Shown here in pieces: positions 1-8,562 of a DNA stretch of 64,000 bases. Below the pieces are notes generated by a model. It did no database searches. It saw only the letters and a program-made list of their open reading frames with translations, and was not told the origin of the DNA. The DNA lies in assembly GCA_963783355.1 (NCBI GenBank), contig CAWANF010000012.1, positions 124,001 through 188,000 of the forward strand, read 5' to 3'. Origin of the DNA: CAWANF01 sp963783355. GTDB lineage: Bacteria > Bacteroidota > Rhodothermia > Balneolales > DATFMH01. How positions within the stretch are numbered: position 1 is the first letter of the stretch; the number at the start of each line of letters is the position of its first letter. The translations under genes were made by a program, and so were the position numbers.

Positions 1-278
1 CCAATACCGACCAACCGGCTGCAGCGGAAGTCCCCTATCTGCGATTACATATCAATGCGATGGATGCAGGACGGGGTTTGGTACCTTTTGCCATTTCGGT
101 GAATTTCTATCAACCGGTTAAGCTGGTATTAAACCGTGATCGCCAGACACTTGCCAGTACCTGGAATACGGGTTACGTTGGAATTGTTTCCTACGACCGG
201 ATGGGAGTAATCGACACGGCGGCCGTGGACATGCTGAATGAATTTATACTGGATTATCGAAGAGTAAATAAAAAATAA
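1..278 (+). CDS. Partial hypothetical protein (C-terminal end)
   Basis: The reading frame is open from the window edge (first full codon at base 3) to a TAA at 276-278, so only about 91 C-terminal residues are present and the start lies outside. The visible part alternates hydrophobic and polar residues, as in beta strands, and contains the motif STWNTGYVGIVSYDR followed by a helix ending in FILDYRRVNKK. I have an impression of similar 'ATW..G.vG' tails in small uncharacterised periplasmic proteins but cannot name a family. The dodecin gene starts 20 bases downstream on the same strand, so the two may be cotranscribed. Function unknown. Confidence 0.6.
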   Translation, partial: NTDQPAAAEVPYLRLHINAMDAGRGLVPFAISVNFYQPVKLVLNRDRQTLASTWNTGYVGIVSYDRMGVIDTAAVDMLNEFILDYRRVNKK

Positions 279-298
279 CTTTTAAGGAGACAAACAAT

Positions 299-508
299 AT
301 GGAGAATCATACTTATAAACTTATCGAACTCACCGGAACCTCAGAAAAAAGTATGGAAGATGCGGTTCAGAATGCCATCAGCAAAGCATCCAAAACTATA
401 CATGATTTGCGATGGTTTCGAATAACTGAATCGAGCGGACGCATCGAAAACGGCAAAGTAACCCAATGGCAGGTCTCGATGAAGGTGGGTTTTACGTTGA
501 CAGAATAA
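299..508 (+). CDS. Dodecin, flavin-binding storage protein
   Basis: This 69-residue protein matches dodecin in length and pattern: YKLIELTGTSEKSMEDAV strand-helix, then LRWFRI and the closing strand TQWQVSMKVGF. Dodecins assemble into hollow dodecamers that bind and protect free flavins (FMN, riboflavin) in the cytoplasm. Trp39 and the Gln residues near 56-58 correspond to the flavin-stacking and flavin-contacting positions described for the family. The start ATG follows an AAGGAG ribosome-binding site about ten bases upstream. It lies close behind the preceding partial gene and is followed by a palindromic hairpin at the convergent end with the MerR gene. The family assignment is firm; the specific flavin bound cannot be read from sequence. 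Confidence 0.93.
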   Translation: MENHTYKLIELTGTSEKSMEDAVQNAISKASKTIHDLRWFRITESSGRIENGKVTQWQVSMKVGFTLTE

Positions 509-515
509 CAATAAT

Positions 516-541
516 TATGGGCATGCCATGGCATGTCCATA
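516..541. terminator. Palindromic hairpin between convergent genes (ATGCCATGGCAT core)
   Basis: A 26-base dyad centred on 528/529, with core ATGCCATGGCAT, lies between the dodecin stop and the stop of the leftward MerR gene, so it could end transcripts from both sides. No long T-run follows. A near-identical dyad with a compensatory base-pair change sits at 59480-59515, also between convergent genes. Confidence 0.55.
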
Positions 542-554
542 CCCACAATTCAAG

Positions 555-1292
555 TTATTTATCTTTCCCGGCTTTCATCGCTTTTATGATATAGTCCATT
601 ACTTCTCGATCGAAGGCACCTTGAGATGCTTCTTCCGTATCTTCATTCTTAAACATCGTATTGAGGGATTGTTGAATACCGGGATCTCCTCCAGTAAATT
701 CCCTCAGCAGAGCCTGCCATCGTTGTGCAAGTGCCTGCACAGTATCATCAAAGGGATCAGTCCCTTTTTCGATTTCGGTACGCACTTCGCCAATCAATTT
801 TGCCCATTCCTGTTCTACCGCATGAATACGGTCATCACCGATTTCTTCGCGACGCTTTTCAAGATAATCCATCTGTTCCGATGCATAATATTTCTCGTAC
901 GTTTTCATAATTTGAATGGTTTTTATGAGTTCGTCGATGGAGATTTTCTCCGATCTTTGAATGAAATCAGCTAATATTTCCAGTTGACGGTACAATTGTT
1001 TTTGTACGGCTATCTCTTCTTTCAACTGTTTTAACTGCCTTCGAATCATATCTTCAGGTGAAAATTCAGGATCGTTCAGACAGGTATGAATTTCATCGAG
1101 AGACAAGCCTAATTGTTTGAGTGACATTATGTGCTGTAACTGCTCAATTTCTTCCAGTCCGTATAAACGGTACCCGGAATCCATTCTTTCCGAAGGCTTC
1201 AACAATCCAATTTCTTCATAATAGCGAAGTGTCCGGATGGTTACTCCGGTCTGTCTGGACAGTTCCCCGATTTTAAATTTTCCAATAGCCAT
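555..1292 (-). CDS. MerR-family regulator with TipAS-like effector domain
   Basis: The 245-residue protein opens with a MerR winged helix (FKIGELSRQTGVTIRTLRYY, then EEIGLLKP and SGYRLY), continues into the dimerisation helix (residues about 75-115) and ends in a roughly 120-residue helical domain resembling the TipAS antibiotic-recognition domain (EKYYASEQMDYLEKRREE, later AQRWQALLREFTGGDP). TipA-type regulators bind small hydrophobic drugs or peptides and activate transcription from promoters with long spacers. No obvious target gene is adjacent: dodecin is convergent and the glycosidase upstream is divergent, separated by about 205 bases that could hold a shared promoter region. Length is normal for the family. 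Confidence 0.88.
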   Translation of the reverse strand: MAIGKFKIGELSRQTGVTIRTLRYYEEIGLLKPSERMDSGYRLYGLEEIEQLQHIMSLKQLGLSLDEIHTCLNDPEFSPEDMIRRQLKQLKEEIAVQKQLYRQLEILADFIQRSEKISIDELIKTIQIMKTYEKYYASEQMDYLEKRREEIGDDRIHAVEQEWAKLIGEVRTEIEKGTDPFDDTVQALAQRWQALLREFTGGDPGIQQSLNTMFKNEDTEEASQGAFDREVMDYIIKAMKAGKDK

Positions 1293-1497
1293 TTATGTGT
1301 CTCAGTTAGTTTGAAATATTAGCTTAAATCAAAGATAGTCCCTGACGTCGCGTGAGAGTCAAGCCTTAAATTGGAAATAATTTCGTAATTATAAAGATTG
1401 TTGTTCTGATACAATTTGGTAAATTATTTCAGCACCTGATAAATCGTGTCAAGCAGGTGAATCATACTTTAGGACGTAGATATAAAACTTATTCAAT

Positions 1498-2580
1498 ATG
1501 ATATCCCGAAAAGATTTTCTAAAAAAAGCGGGTTTGGGCATTATTGGCGGATCCATTGGATTCAGAGGTTTAGAAACTCCCACCGCAATAAAACAGGTCA
1601 ATTCAGCGATTGAACCTGGTATCCCATTATGGGATATTTTTAGCAACGATTTTCGAAAGAATTGTCTGACCTGGCATCACAACCCCCATAATCCGGTTAT
1701 TCCCGCGACTGGAAACTCATGGAAAAAGTATTGGACAGCCAATCCATCTGCCCTTCAGTTTAAAGGTAAACACCTGCTCTATTATCGTGGCAACGGAATC
1801 ACACCAAACTCTACTGATTTCCGCCATGACCGGATCGCTGTCGCAGAGATTCTGTCCATTTCTCCCGGTTCATTTAAATTCAAAGATCTAAATAATGGCG
1901 AATTTATTGTAAATGTCGGGAAAAAAGGCACCTTCGATGAACGATACGTACTGGATCCAGCACCTATTGTCTTCAATAATAAGGTTTATCTTTATTATTC
2001 GGGAAGAGGCAATGGGCCGAATTCTACCGGCCTTGCGATCAGCGACGACGGCGTTCATTTCAAAAAATACGGCAAAGTTATGGTCGGGCACGTTCCTTCT
2101 GTCATAAAAAAAGACAACCTGATATACCTGCTTAATCAAAAACAGAAACCGGGTGTTGGTTATGTAGGATTTTACATGGCAACGTCTCAGGATGGATTGC
2201 ATTTTAAACGAGTTTCCGAAGAACCTGTCTTCACAACACAGGAAAAAGGCGGATGGGACAACCAGATTACCACCGGCCGGCTTTTCAGGCAAGGCGATTT
2301 CTATTATTTGATGTACGGCGGTAATTCGACATTAATTGATCAACCCGATTATTTTGGTCTTGCCCGTTCAAAAGATCTCATTCACTGGGAACGCCATCCG
2401 GGAAATCCAATTTTCGGTTGCGGTCCTAAGGGCTCTGAAGACGGGGGAGCTATGTGGTTTCCGGCTCTGTTTGATGATGGCAATTATTATCACATCCTTT
2501 ATGAAGGCAGCCGCGGCCCTTATGCATGGCAGTTGTCTTCCCAAATTTGTATGGCTTCGATTCGAAAAGAAAAACTTTGA
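1498..2580 (+). CDS. Glycoside hydrolase, GH43/GH32-like five-bladed propeller, exported
   Basis: The 360-residue protein starts with an export signal: SRKDFLKKAGLGIIGG resembles a Tat signal but has Arg-Lys instead of the twin arginine. The rest shows repeated propeller blades with the pattern 'F.GK.LLYY', 'PAPIVFNNKVYLYYSGRG', 'LAISDDGVHFKK', 'FYYLMYGG' and 'LARSKDLIHWERHPGNPIF', typical of GH43/GH32/GH117-type glycosidases acting on plant or algal polysaccharides or fructans. Candidate catalytic acids cannot be pinned down without an alignment. It stands alone, divergent from the MerR gene, and shares a bidirectional hairpin terminator with the oligopeptidase gene. Substrate unknown; secretion to the periplasm or surface is likely. 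Confidence 0.75.
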   Translation: MISRKDFLKKAGLGIIGGSIGFRGLETPTAIKQVNSAIEPGIPLWDIFSNDFRKNCLTWHHNPHNPVIPATGNSWKKYWTANPSALQFKGKHLLYYRGNGITPNSTDFRHDRIAVAEILSISPGSFKFKDLNNGEFIVNVGKKGTFDERYVLDPAPIVFNNKVYLYYSGRGNGPNSTGLAISDDGVHFKKYGKVMVGHVPSVIKKDNLIYLLNQKQKPGVGYVGFYMATSQDGLHFKRVSEEPVFTTQEKGGWDNQITTGRLFRQGDFYYLMYGGNSTLIDQPDYFGLARSKDLIHWERHPGNPIFGCGPKGSEDGGAMWFPALFDDGNYYHILYEGSRGPYAWQLSSQICMASIRKEKL

Positions 2581-2583
2581 AAA

Positions 2584-2614
2584 AAACCGGGATTCCGTTA
2601 TGAAACCCCGGTTT
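2584..2614. terminator. Bidirectional hairpin terminator
   Basis: AAACCGGG (2584-2591) pairs with CCCGGTTT (2607-2614) across a 15-base loop. A-runs on the left and a T-rich tail on the right make it usable in both directions, between the stops of the rightward glycosidase and the leftward oligopeptidase. Confidence 0.7.
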
Positions 2615-2640
2615 ACAGAATATATATTAAGAGTGTAAAA

Positions 2641-4824
2641 TCATTCCATTGGGTCTTTAATACCAAGATTGTGTGCGATGAATGTCCATACATCCGTTGT
2701 TTGTGCAATTCGTTTATCCGTCGGCATATAGCCATGGCTTGTTTCCGTCTCGACGCGTATCAATACCGGATTGGAACAACCCTGAGAGTACTGCATTTTA
2801 GCGGCAAACTTATACGAATGGCTGGGAACGACGCGATCATCATGATCCGCGGTTGTAATAATAGTTGGCGGATAACACGTTCCCTTTTTAATATTATGTA
2901 ACGGGGAATAAGCGTATAACCACTTGAATGCCTCTGGATTATCTGAGCTACCATATTCCGAGGTCCAGTATTCGCCTCCGGAAAACTTCTGATAGCGAAG
3001 CATATCCATGACCCCGGCACCGGCATAAGCCGCACCAAAAAGATCCGGTCGTTGCGTTATCGTCGCGCCAACTAAAAGTCCGCCATTGGAATATCCCTGC
3101 ACTGCCAGACGTGACGGCTTTGTGTATTTCTCATGAATTAGATATTCCGCGGCAGAAATAAAATCGTTAAAAACATTTTGTTTGTGGTTCAGCATTCCGG
3201 CCTGATGCCACTTTTGTCCATATACGCCACCTCCCCGAAGATTTGGAACGGCATACACTCCTCCCATTTCCAGCCAGACCGGAAACATCGGATTGTATGA
3301 AGGAGTTATGGTGATATCGAAACCTCCGTAACCATATAATACCGTCGGATTATTTCCATCCATTTTCAAGCCTTTACGGGCGGTAATAAACATCGGAACC
3401 ATTGTCCCGTCCTTGGACTTGTAAAAAACCTGTTTCGTCACAAAATCGGCAGGATTAAAATCAACTTTGGGTTTAAAAAACACCGATTGCTTTTTGGTTG
3501 CTACGTTATAATGATATACCGTCGTGGGATATAAGAAGGAGGTGAAACTATAGTACAAATCCTGTGAATCGTTGCGAGCACTAATAGAACGCACCGTACC
3601 GATACCCGGAAGTGGAAGTGTGGCATCCAGTTCTCCATTTGTTGAATACATATGCACTTCATTTTTGGCTACGGACATTGTTCTTACAACAATTTTGCCA
3701 TCAGCCATCGTCGCACTCTGGATGACTCCTTCTCCCTCGGGAACAATCGTTCTCCAGTGAGATGGATCCGGATCGGTAAACTTAGCCGCAACGATTTTAC
3801 CTTTAGGGGCATCCAGTGTTGTCTGTAGAAAAACCGTGCTGCCTTCTGTTCCAATCGGAGTATAACTGGCGTCGTTTTTTGTAAACAACGGTTTAATTTT
3901 TGCTGTTAAATCCGGCCTCTCTGGCTGACCCAGATTAGCGTAGTATAACATGTTTTTAGAAGTAGCATGTACCATGTAAATGAGCAAATATCTTCCGCTT
4001 TCAGATACGTCTCCTTCAATGATCCATTTTGGCATGTCATTACGTTCGTAAATCAATTTATCGGCGGATTGTGACGTTCCGACGACATGATAAAATAACT
4101 TCTGATTCCTGACCCGGTCACTTATCATCTGCCCCCTGGGTGGTGCCGGGAAACGGGAATAAAAAAATCCTTTGCTGTCTTTAGTCCAGGAAATTCCGGA
4201 GAATTTCACCCATTTGATTTCGTCTTTCAAGACCTTGCCGGTTGAAAGATTCATCACGTGCAACTCTCGCCAGTCTGAACCACCCTGAGATAAAGCATAA
4301 GCCATATATTTACCATTTGGAGAAACCACATAGGATGCCAAATCAATGGATCCATCGGGTGATAATTTATTGGGATCCAATATCTCTTTTGGTTTTGCAT
4401 CCTTGCCGGATTGCTCATAAATCACCGATTGATTCTGGAGACCACTGTTTTTACTGTAAAAAAGTTTACCGGCTTCCATGTCAGGAACACCGACTCGTTC
4501 GTAATTATATAAATCCTTGTATTTGCTGTGGATCCACTTTCTAAGCGATATCTTATCCAGGTATGAAAAGGTCAGATTATTTTCTTTCTGAACCCATTGT
4601 TTCACTGCGGGACTATTTAGTTTTTCCATCCATTGGTATGGAACAGGGACTTTCGTCCCGAAGTAATTATCAACTTTGTTGTCTCTCATCGCAGCCGGGT
4701 AGTTCAATGCTGCTTTTTCTGAATTTTTACTGTTTATTCCTGTTGTCACCGCATTCATTTGAGCAAACAAATAACCGGGACAGGCAACCAGGAATAGAAG
4801 AAATACACTCAGGGCTTTTTTCAT
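2641..4824 (-). CDS. Prolyl oligopeptidase family serine peptidase (S9A), secreted
   Basis: A 727-residue protein with an N-terminal signal peptide (KKALSVFLLFLVACPGYLFA), a seven-bladed beta-propeller segment and a C-terminal alpha/beta hydrolase. The catalytic triad is visible: Ser about 578 in GYSNGG, Asp about 664 in DHDDRVVP and His about 697 in TSHGYM. The PTVLYGYGGFDI oxyanion region and 'GGVYAVPNLRGGGVYGQKWH' are classic S9A. Family members cleave short proline-containing peptides after proline. A periplasmic location would suit peptide scavenging; note the peptide-binding lipoprotein near 56 kb. The start ATG directly precedes the signal peptide. Single-gene transcription unit. Confidence 0.92.
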   Translation of the reverse strand: MKKALSVFLLFLVACPGYLFAQMNAVTTGINSKNSEKAALNYPAAMRDNKVDNYFGTKVPVPYQWMEKLNSPAVKQWVQKENNLTFSYLDKISLRKWIHSKYKDLYNYERVGVPDMEAGKLFYSKNSGLQNQSVIYEQSGKDAKPKEILDPNKLSPDGSIDLASYVVSPNGKYMAYALSQGGSDWRELHVMNLSTGKVLKDEIKWVKFSGISWTKDSKGFFYSRFPAPPRGQMISDRVRNQKLFYHVVGTSQSADKLIYERNDMPKWIIEGDVSESGRYLLIYMVHATSKNMLYYANLGQPERPDLTAKIKPLFTKNDASYTPIGTEGSTVFLQTTLDAPKGKIVAAKFTDPDPSHWRTIVPEGEGVIQSATMADGKIVVRTMSVAKNEVHMYSTNGELDATLPLPGIGTVRSISARNDSQDLYYSFTSFLYPTTVYHYNVATKKQSVFFKPKVDFNPADFVTKQVFYKSKDGTMVPMFITARKGLKMDGNNPTVLYGYGGFDITITPSYNPMFPVWLEMGGVYAVPNLRGGGVYGQKWHQAGMLNHKQNVFNDFISAAEYLIHEKYTKPSRLAVQGYSNGGLLVGATITQRPDLFGAAYAGAGVMDMLRYQKFSGGEYWTSEYGSSDNPEAFKWLYAYSPLHNIKKGTCYPPTIITTADHDDRVVPSHSYKFAAKMQYSQGCSNPVLIRVETETSHGYMPTDKRIAQTTDVWTFIAHNLGIKDPME

Positions 4825-5202
4825 ACTGTTGTATTTTTAAATGAGTAACCAATTGAATGTAACAACCGCATTACAGGATATCGCATTCTGTTTTTAAAAT
4901 TCTTTAAAGCAAAGGAGAGCCTACAATATTACTCTTCAAGACAATACGGTTACAGGAATAACATTTTCTCGCCTCGTCTTCTGAATAATGAATAACCTCA
5001 CTTGATTTAAGTAAGTAAAAACCAAATTTACTTGCAAATGGATACCATACTATTATTGTACCTTTGAAATCAAATGCTATTTATCATGTTTCCCAAATGG
5101 TTTCAGTTGCTTTTTGTTTCCACAGTCACCAAATTTCAGCGAATCCTGAAGACTTAAAATGTCTGCAGAAAAAGTGTTCTGGATCCAAGCTTAAAAATTT
5201 AA
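4825..5202. promoter_or_regulatory. Intergenic region: oligopeptidase promoter and tRNA-Gly leader
   Basis: This stretch of 378 bases holds no convincing gene. It must carry the leftward promoter of the oligopeptidase and the rightward promoter of the tRNA. A TAnnTTTG box (TACCTTTG, 5059-5066), the -7 element used by Bacteroidota, lies 137 bases before the tRNA, with a TTG 24 bases further upstream. That spacing is slightly long, so the promoter call is tentative. Confidence 0.3.
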
Positions 5203-5275
5203 GCGGGAGTAGCTCAGTTGGTAGAGCATCAGCTTCCCAAGCTGAGGGTCGCGGGTTCGAGTCCCGTTTCCCGCT
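5203..5275 (+). tRNA. tRNA-Gly (anticodon CCC)
   Basis: All four arms fold: acceptor GCGGGAG with TTCCCGC (one G-U pair), D-arm GCTC/GAGC, anticodon stem TCAGC/GCTGA around the loop TTCCCAA, and T-arm GCGGG-TTCGAGT-CCCGT. With U33 fixed, the anticodon is CCC, reading GGG. The 3' CCA is not encoded (TCA follows), so it must be added after transcription. A strong terminator follows at once. Confidence 0.95.
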
Positions 5276-5280
5276 CATAG

Positions 5281-5309
5281 GCCCCGGACTTTTAGTTCGG
5301 GGCTTTTTT
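5281..5309 (+). terminator. Rho-independent terminator of tRNA-Gly
   Basis: GCCCCGGAC pairs with GTTCGGGGC (one G-U) across a TTTTA loop and is followed by six T residues. It starts six bases after the tRNA and its T-run touches the stop codon of the leftward tryptophanase gene. Confidence 0.88.
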
Positions 5310-6702
5310 ATTCAACAATCGGTTCCATTTGAACTGTGAAATGACGTAAAACATTGGATTGTGAAACAATTCGGTAACCCGTTAGCTTTTCCCTTTGTTT
5401 ATAAACTGAAATTATCACCTCAGAGAGATAATCCACCTGGCTTTGTGTATAAACACGTCTGGGAAAAGCCAGACGGACCAAATCCAAAGCTGCCGGTTTC
5501 TCTGTGCCATCAGGTTGTAAACCGAACATAACAGTCCCGATCTCAACCCCTCGAATCCCGCCCAAAAGGTATAATGCATTGTTAAAAGACCATGCTGGAT
5601 AAGAAGTTGGCGGAATATGAGATAGTATTGATCCCGCATCAATATAAACGGCATGTCCACCGGTTGGTAAAACAATTGGAACCCCGGCATTCGTCAATTT
5701 GTCACCCAAATAAGAAATGGTTCGTATCCGGTATCTCAGGTATTTTTCATCGAGCGCTTCATAGAGTCCAAGTGCAATAGCCTCCATGTCATAACCTGCC
5801 ATTCCTCCATACGTCGGGAATCCTTCCGTTAAGATTTCAAGACTTCGGCAATCCTCAGCCATCTTATCGTCATTCAAAGCTATAAAGCCGCCAATATTTG
5901 CCATACCATCCTTCTTTGCGCTCATCGTACAACCATCAGCATAATTGAATATTTCACGGGCAATTTCAATAGGAGATTTATCAGCATATTCTTCTTCGCG
6001 GGTCTTGATAAACCACGCATTTTCCGCAAAACGGCAGGCATCAATAAAAAAGGGAATCCCATTCGCGTGTGCTATTTCAGACGATTTTCGAATATTTTCC
6101 ATACTCACTGGCTGTCCGCCGCCCGAATTATTAGTTATTGTCAGCATTATGACAGGGATCCTATCGGAACCGATGTCCCTTATGGTTTTCTCAAGAAGAT
6201 TCAAATCCATGTTCCCTTTGAAAGGATGGATTGTTTTCGGTTGACGTCCCTCCGGAATAACAAGGTCTCTTGCTTCTGCCCCGGCGTGTTCAACGTGTGC
6301 CCTCGTTGTATCAAAATGGGTATTACTGGGAATAACATCCCCTTTCGAAGCTATCGTTGAAAATAAAATATTTTCCGCAGCCCTCCCCTGATGTGTGGGA
6401 ATAACATGTTTAAATCCCATAATATCCCGAATCGCCGCCTCTAGTTTGTAGAAGGAATTCGATCCGGCATATGACTCGTCACTAGCCAACATCCCCGACC
6501 ACTGATATTTTGACATGGCCCCGGTACCACTGTCGGTCAATAAATCAATCTGCACGTCTTCGGCTTTCAACAAAAACGGATTATAACCCGCTTTTTTCAA
6601 CAACGCTTGGCGTTCTTTCATCGTTGTAAACCGGATAGGCTCAACCGAACGAATTTTAAATGGTTCAATAATGATATCGGAATGTAAAGGCGTCAAATTC
6701 AT
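5308..6702 (-). CDS. tnaA: Tryptophanase (PLP-dependent beta-eliminating lyase)
   Basis: This 464-residue fold-type I PLP enzyme of the beta-eliminating lyase family would split L-tryptophan into indole, pyruvate and ammonia in the cytoplasm. The PLP lysine is Lys264 in MSAKKD; THQGRAAE and SNNSGGQPVS match the family. Two substrate positions argue for tryptophanase over tyrosine phenol-lyase: Asp131 in FDTTRAH (threonine in TPL) and GVEIG (386-388), where TPL has SMERG with its phenol-contacting arginine. A strong GGAGG at 6707-6711 precedes the ATG. It is divergent from the paralogue at 7092 and shares with it a 389-base regulatory region. No TnaC-like leader peptide was found. Substrate choice is inferred from these residues. 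Confidence 0.87.
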   Translation of the reverse strand: MNLTPLHSDIIIEPFKIRSVEPIRFTTMKERQALLKKAGYNPFLLKAEDVQIDLLTDSGTGAMSKYQWSGMLASDESYAGSNSFYKLEAAIRDIMGFKHVIPTHQGRAAENILFSTIASKGDVIPSNTHFDTTRAHVEHAGAEARDLVIPEGRQPKTIHPFKGNMDLNLLEKTIRDIGSDRIPVIMLTITNNSGGGQPVSMENIRKSSEIAHANGIPFFIDACRFAENAWFIKTREEEYADKSPIEIAREIFNYADGCTMSAKKDGMANIGGFIALNDDKMAEDCRSLEILTEGFPTYGGMAGYDMEAIALGLYEALDEKYLRYRIRTISYLGDKLTNAGVPIVLPTGGHAVYIDAGSILSHIPPTSYPAWSFNNALYLLGGIRGVEIGTVMFGLQPDGTEKPAALDLVRLAFPRRVYTQSQVDYLSEVIISVYKQREKLTGYRIVSQSNVLRHFTVQMEPIVE

Positions 6703-7091
6703 TTATCCTCCATTTGTTTAAACTGATGAAAGCTATTTTTTAGTGAAATATATTTAAGATAATTAAATCCGAATTATGAACAAGTTATTAAATCCGTTTC
6801 ATTCCAAAATCATATTGTGTCTATTCTCGTACATAACCGGGATATATGAACCCATAACATATTCTTGACGCATTAATTGTTTAGGTCTTGATTATCTTAA
6901 ATATTGCCTATATGTTTGTTCTGTTGTAATTCGGACGCATAACTATTTATGCATTAGTATTCAGTGATTTAATTCTTAATAACTAGTCTTTAAAAATCAT
7001 TGAATGGTCCAAAATCTATTTGGTTGTATCGACTTGAAAGTGTCGTGGCAGGAATTGGAAACAAATCGAATTGGGCAACATATAATCTATT
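6703..7091. promoter_or_regulatory. Divergent promoter region tnaA/tpl with inverted repeat
   Basis: The region contains no gene but holds a perfect 14-base inverted repeat: ATATTTAAGATAAT at 6750-6763 and ATTATCTTAAATAT at 6891-6904, 127 bases apart. Each arm lies on one side of the gap between the divergent genes, the arrangement expected for a regulator acting on both promoters or through a DNA loop. The regulator is unknown and no candidate is adjacent. Confidence 0.5.
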
Positions 7092-8492
7092 TTGAGGCGC
7101 GATATGAAAAACCCTGAAAAGAAACGATCCTGGGCCGAACCCTATAAAATTAAAATGGTGGAACCGGTCCGCATTATCTCTCGTGAAGAACGGCAAAATG
7201 CGATCGAGAATGCCGGCTTTAATACATTTTTGCTCCGTTCACGAGATGTATATATCGACTTACTAACCGACAGCGGTACTTCGGCCATGAGTGACCGGCA
7301 ATGGGCTGGAATGATGCTGGGAGATGAAGCTTATGCCGGAAGTGAAAATTTTTACCACCTGGAAGATGCCGTTCGTAACTATTATGGCTACAAATATATT
7401 GTTCCTACGCACCAGGGACGAGGAGCGGAACATATCATCTCCAAAATCATGATTAAACCGGGTGATTTTATTCCCGGGAATATGTATTTCACAACCACAA
7501 AACTGCACCAGGAATTAGCTGGCGGTACTTTTGCAGATGTCATCATCGATGATGCTCATGATCCCGAAAATGAACATCCATTTAAGGCTAATATCGATCT
7601 GAACAAACTCGAGAGCCTTATCAAAGAAAAAGGTCCTGATAAAATACCATACGTTTCAATGGCAACTTCGGTGAATATGGCCGGTGGTCAGCCTATTTCG
7701 CTAAAAAATCTGCATGACGTTCGTGAATTAACACAAAAATATGGTATTCCAATTATTCACGATATGACGCGGGTTGCCGAAAACGCCTATTTCATAAAAA
7801 AGCGGGAACCCGGTTACCAAAACAAATCGATACGTGAAATTGTACTTGAAATTTGTTCATTGACCGACGGTGCCACGATGAGCGCCAAGAAAGATGCATT
7901 AGTTAATATTGGCGGTTTCCTGGCACTCAATAATCCCGATTTATTCGATAAAGCCCGAAATATGGTGGTTATCTATGAGGGCCTGCATACATATGGAGGC
8001 ATGGCCGGACGTGATATGGAGGCATTATCTATCGGTATTTCTGAATCGGTGGACGAAGATCATATCAGGGCACGGGTCGGACAGGTTGAGTACCTAGGAC
8101 AGAAACTAATTGATGCGGGCGTTCCTATCGTGCTTCCTATTGGTGGCCATGGAGTATTCCTGGATGCCAAACGTTTTTTGCCTCACCTTACACAAGATCA
8201 ACTGCCGGCGCAAACACTTGCAGCCGAAATTTACCTGGATTCGGGCGTCCGGAGTATGGAACGCGGCGTAGTCTCCGCCGGACGAGACAAAGAAACCGGC
8301 AAACATCATTACCCCAAACTGGAATTAGTCCGCCTGACTATACCCCGCCGGGTTTATACCCAGGCCCATATGGATGTGGTCGCAGAATCCATTGAAGAAG
8401 TGTATAGTTACCGCGATAAAATAACCGGACTTAAATTCGAATATGAACCAGAATATTTGCGGTTCTTTCAATCACGGTTTTCAAAATTATAA
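7092..8492 (+). CDS. tpl: Tyrosine phenol-lyase
   Basis: A 466-residue paralogue of the neighbouring tryptophanase. The C-terminal third (GVRSMERGVVSAGR, then VRLTIPRRVYTQAHMD) closely follows known tyrosine phenol-lyases. Thr134 in MYFTTTK and Arg391 in SMERG occupy the positions that in Citrobacter TPL (Thr124, Arg381) hold the phenol hydroxyl. The PLP lysine is Lys267 in MSAKKD; TPLs usually have SGKKD here. The reaction is tyrosine to phenol, pyruvate and ammonia, reversible in vitro. The start codon used lies in GATATGAAAAACCC without a strong ribosome-binding site. A hairpin follows the stop. Assignment rests on residues, not on a measured activity. Confidence 0.85.
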   Translation: MRRDMKNPEKKRSWAEPYKIKMVEPVRIISREERQNAIENAGFNTFLLRSRDVYIDLLTDSGTSAMSDRQWAGMMLGDEAYAGSENFYHLEDAVRNYYGYKYIVPTHQGRGAEHIISKIMIKPGDFIPGNMYFTTTKLHQELAGGTFADVIIDDAHDPENEHPFKANIDLNKLESLIKEKGPDKIPYVSMATSVNMAGGQPISLKNLHDVRELTQKYGIPIIHDMTRVAENAYFIKKREPGYQNKSIREIVLEICSLTDGATMSAKKDALVNIGGFLALNNPDLFDKARNMVVIYEGLHTYGGMAGRDMEALSIGISESVDEDHIRARVGQVEYLGQKLIDAGVPIVLPIGGHGVFLDAKRFLPHLTQDQLPAQTLAAEIYLDSGVRSMERGVVSAGRDKETGKHHYPKLELVRLTIPRRVYTQAHMDVVAESIEEVYSYRDKITGLKFEYEPEYLRFFQSRFSKL

Positions 8493-8499
8493 ATTTTAT

Positions 8500-8551
8500 T
8501 GAGTAAGAATCACGGTTCATCATGTATGTACTATATTGTGGTTCTTACTCA
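8500..8551 (+). terminator. Stem-loop downstream of tpl
   Basis: TGAGTAAGAATCAC (8500-8513) pairs with GTGGTTCTTACTCA (8538-8551), 14 base pairs with one G-U and a 24-base loop. It starts 8 bases after the tpl stop. No T-run follows, so it may act as an mRNA-stabilising hairpin or a weak terminator, and it also caps the convergent pseudogene. Confidence 0.6.
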
Positions 8552-8562
8552 TCACCCTATTT

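Noticed and set aside
528..974. 148-residue rightward ORF
   Set aside because: It is antisense to the clear MerR/TipAS gene and has no protein-like pattern.
1498..1560. Certain Tat signal on the GH43-like enzyme
   Set aside because: The motif has Arg-Lys instead of twin arginines, so the Tat route is possible but not established.
5203..5275. tRNA as an integration (att) site of a mobile element
   Set aside because: No integrase gene, no repeated tRNA 3' end and ordinary metabolic genes on both sides.
6703..7091. TnaC-type leader peptide for tryptophan control
   Set aside because: No short ORF with a critical Trp codon and following Pro was found on the minus strand before tnaA.
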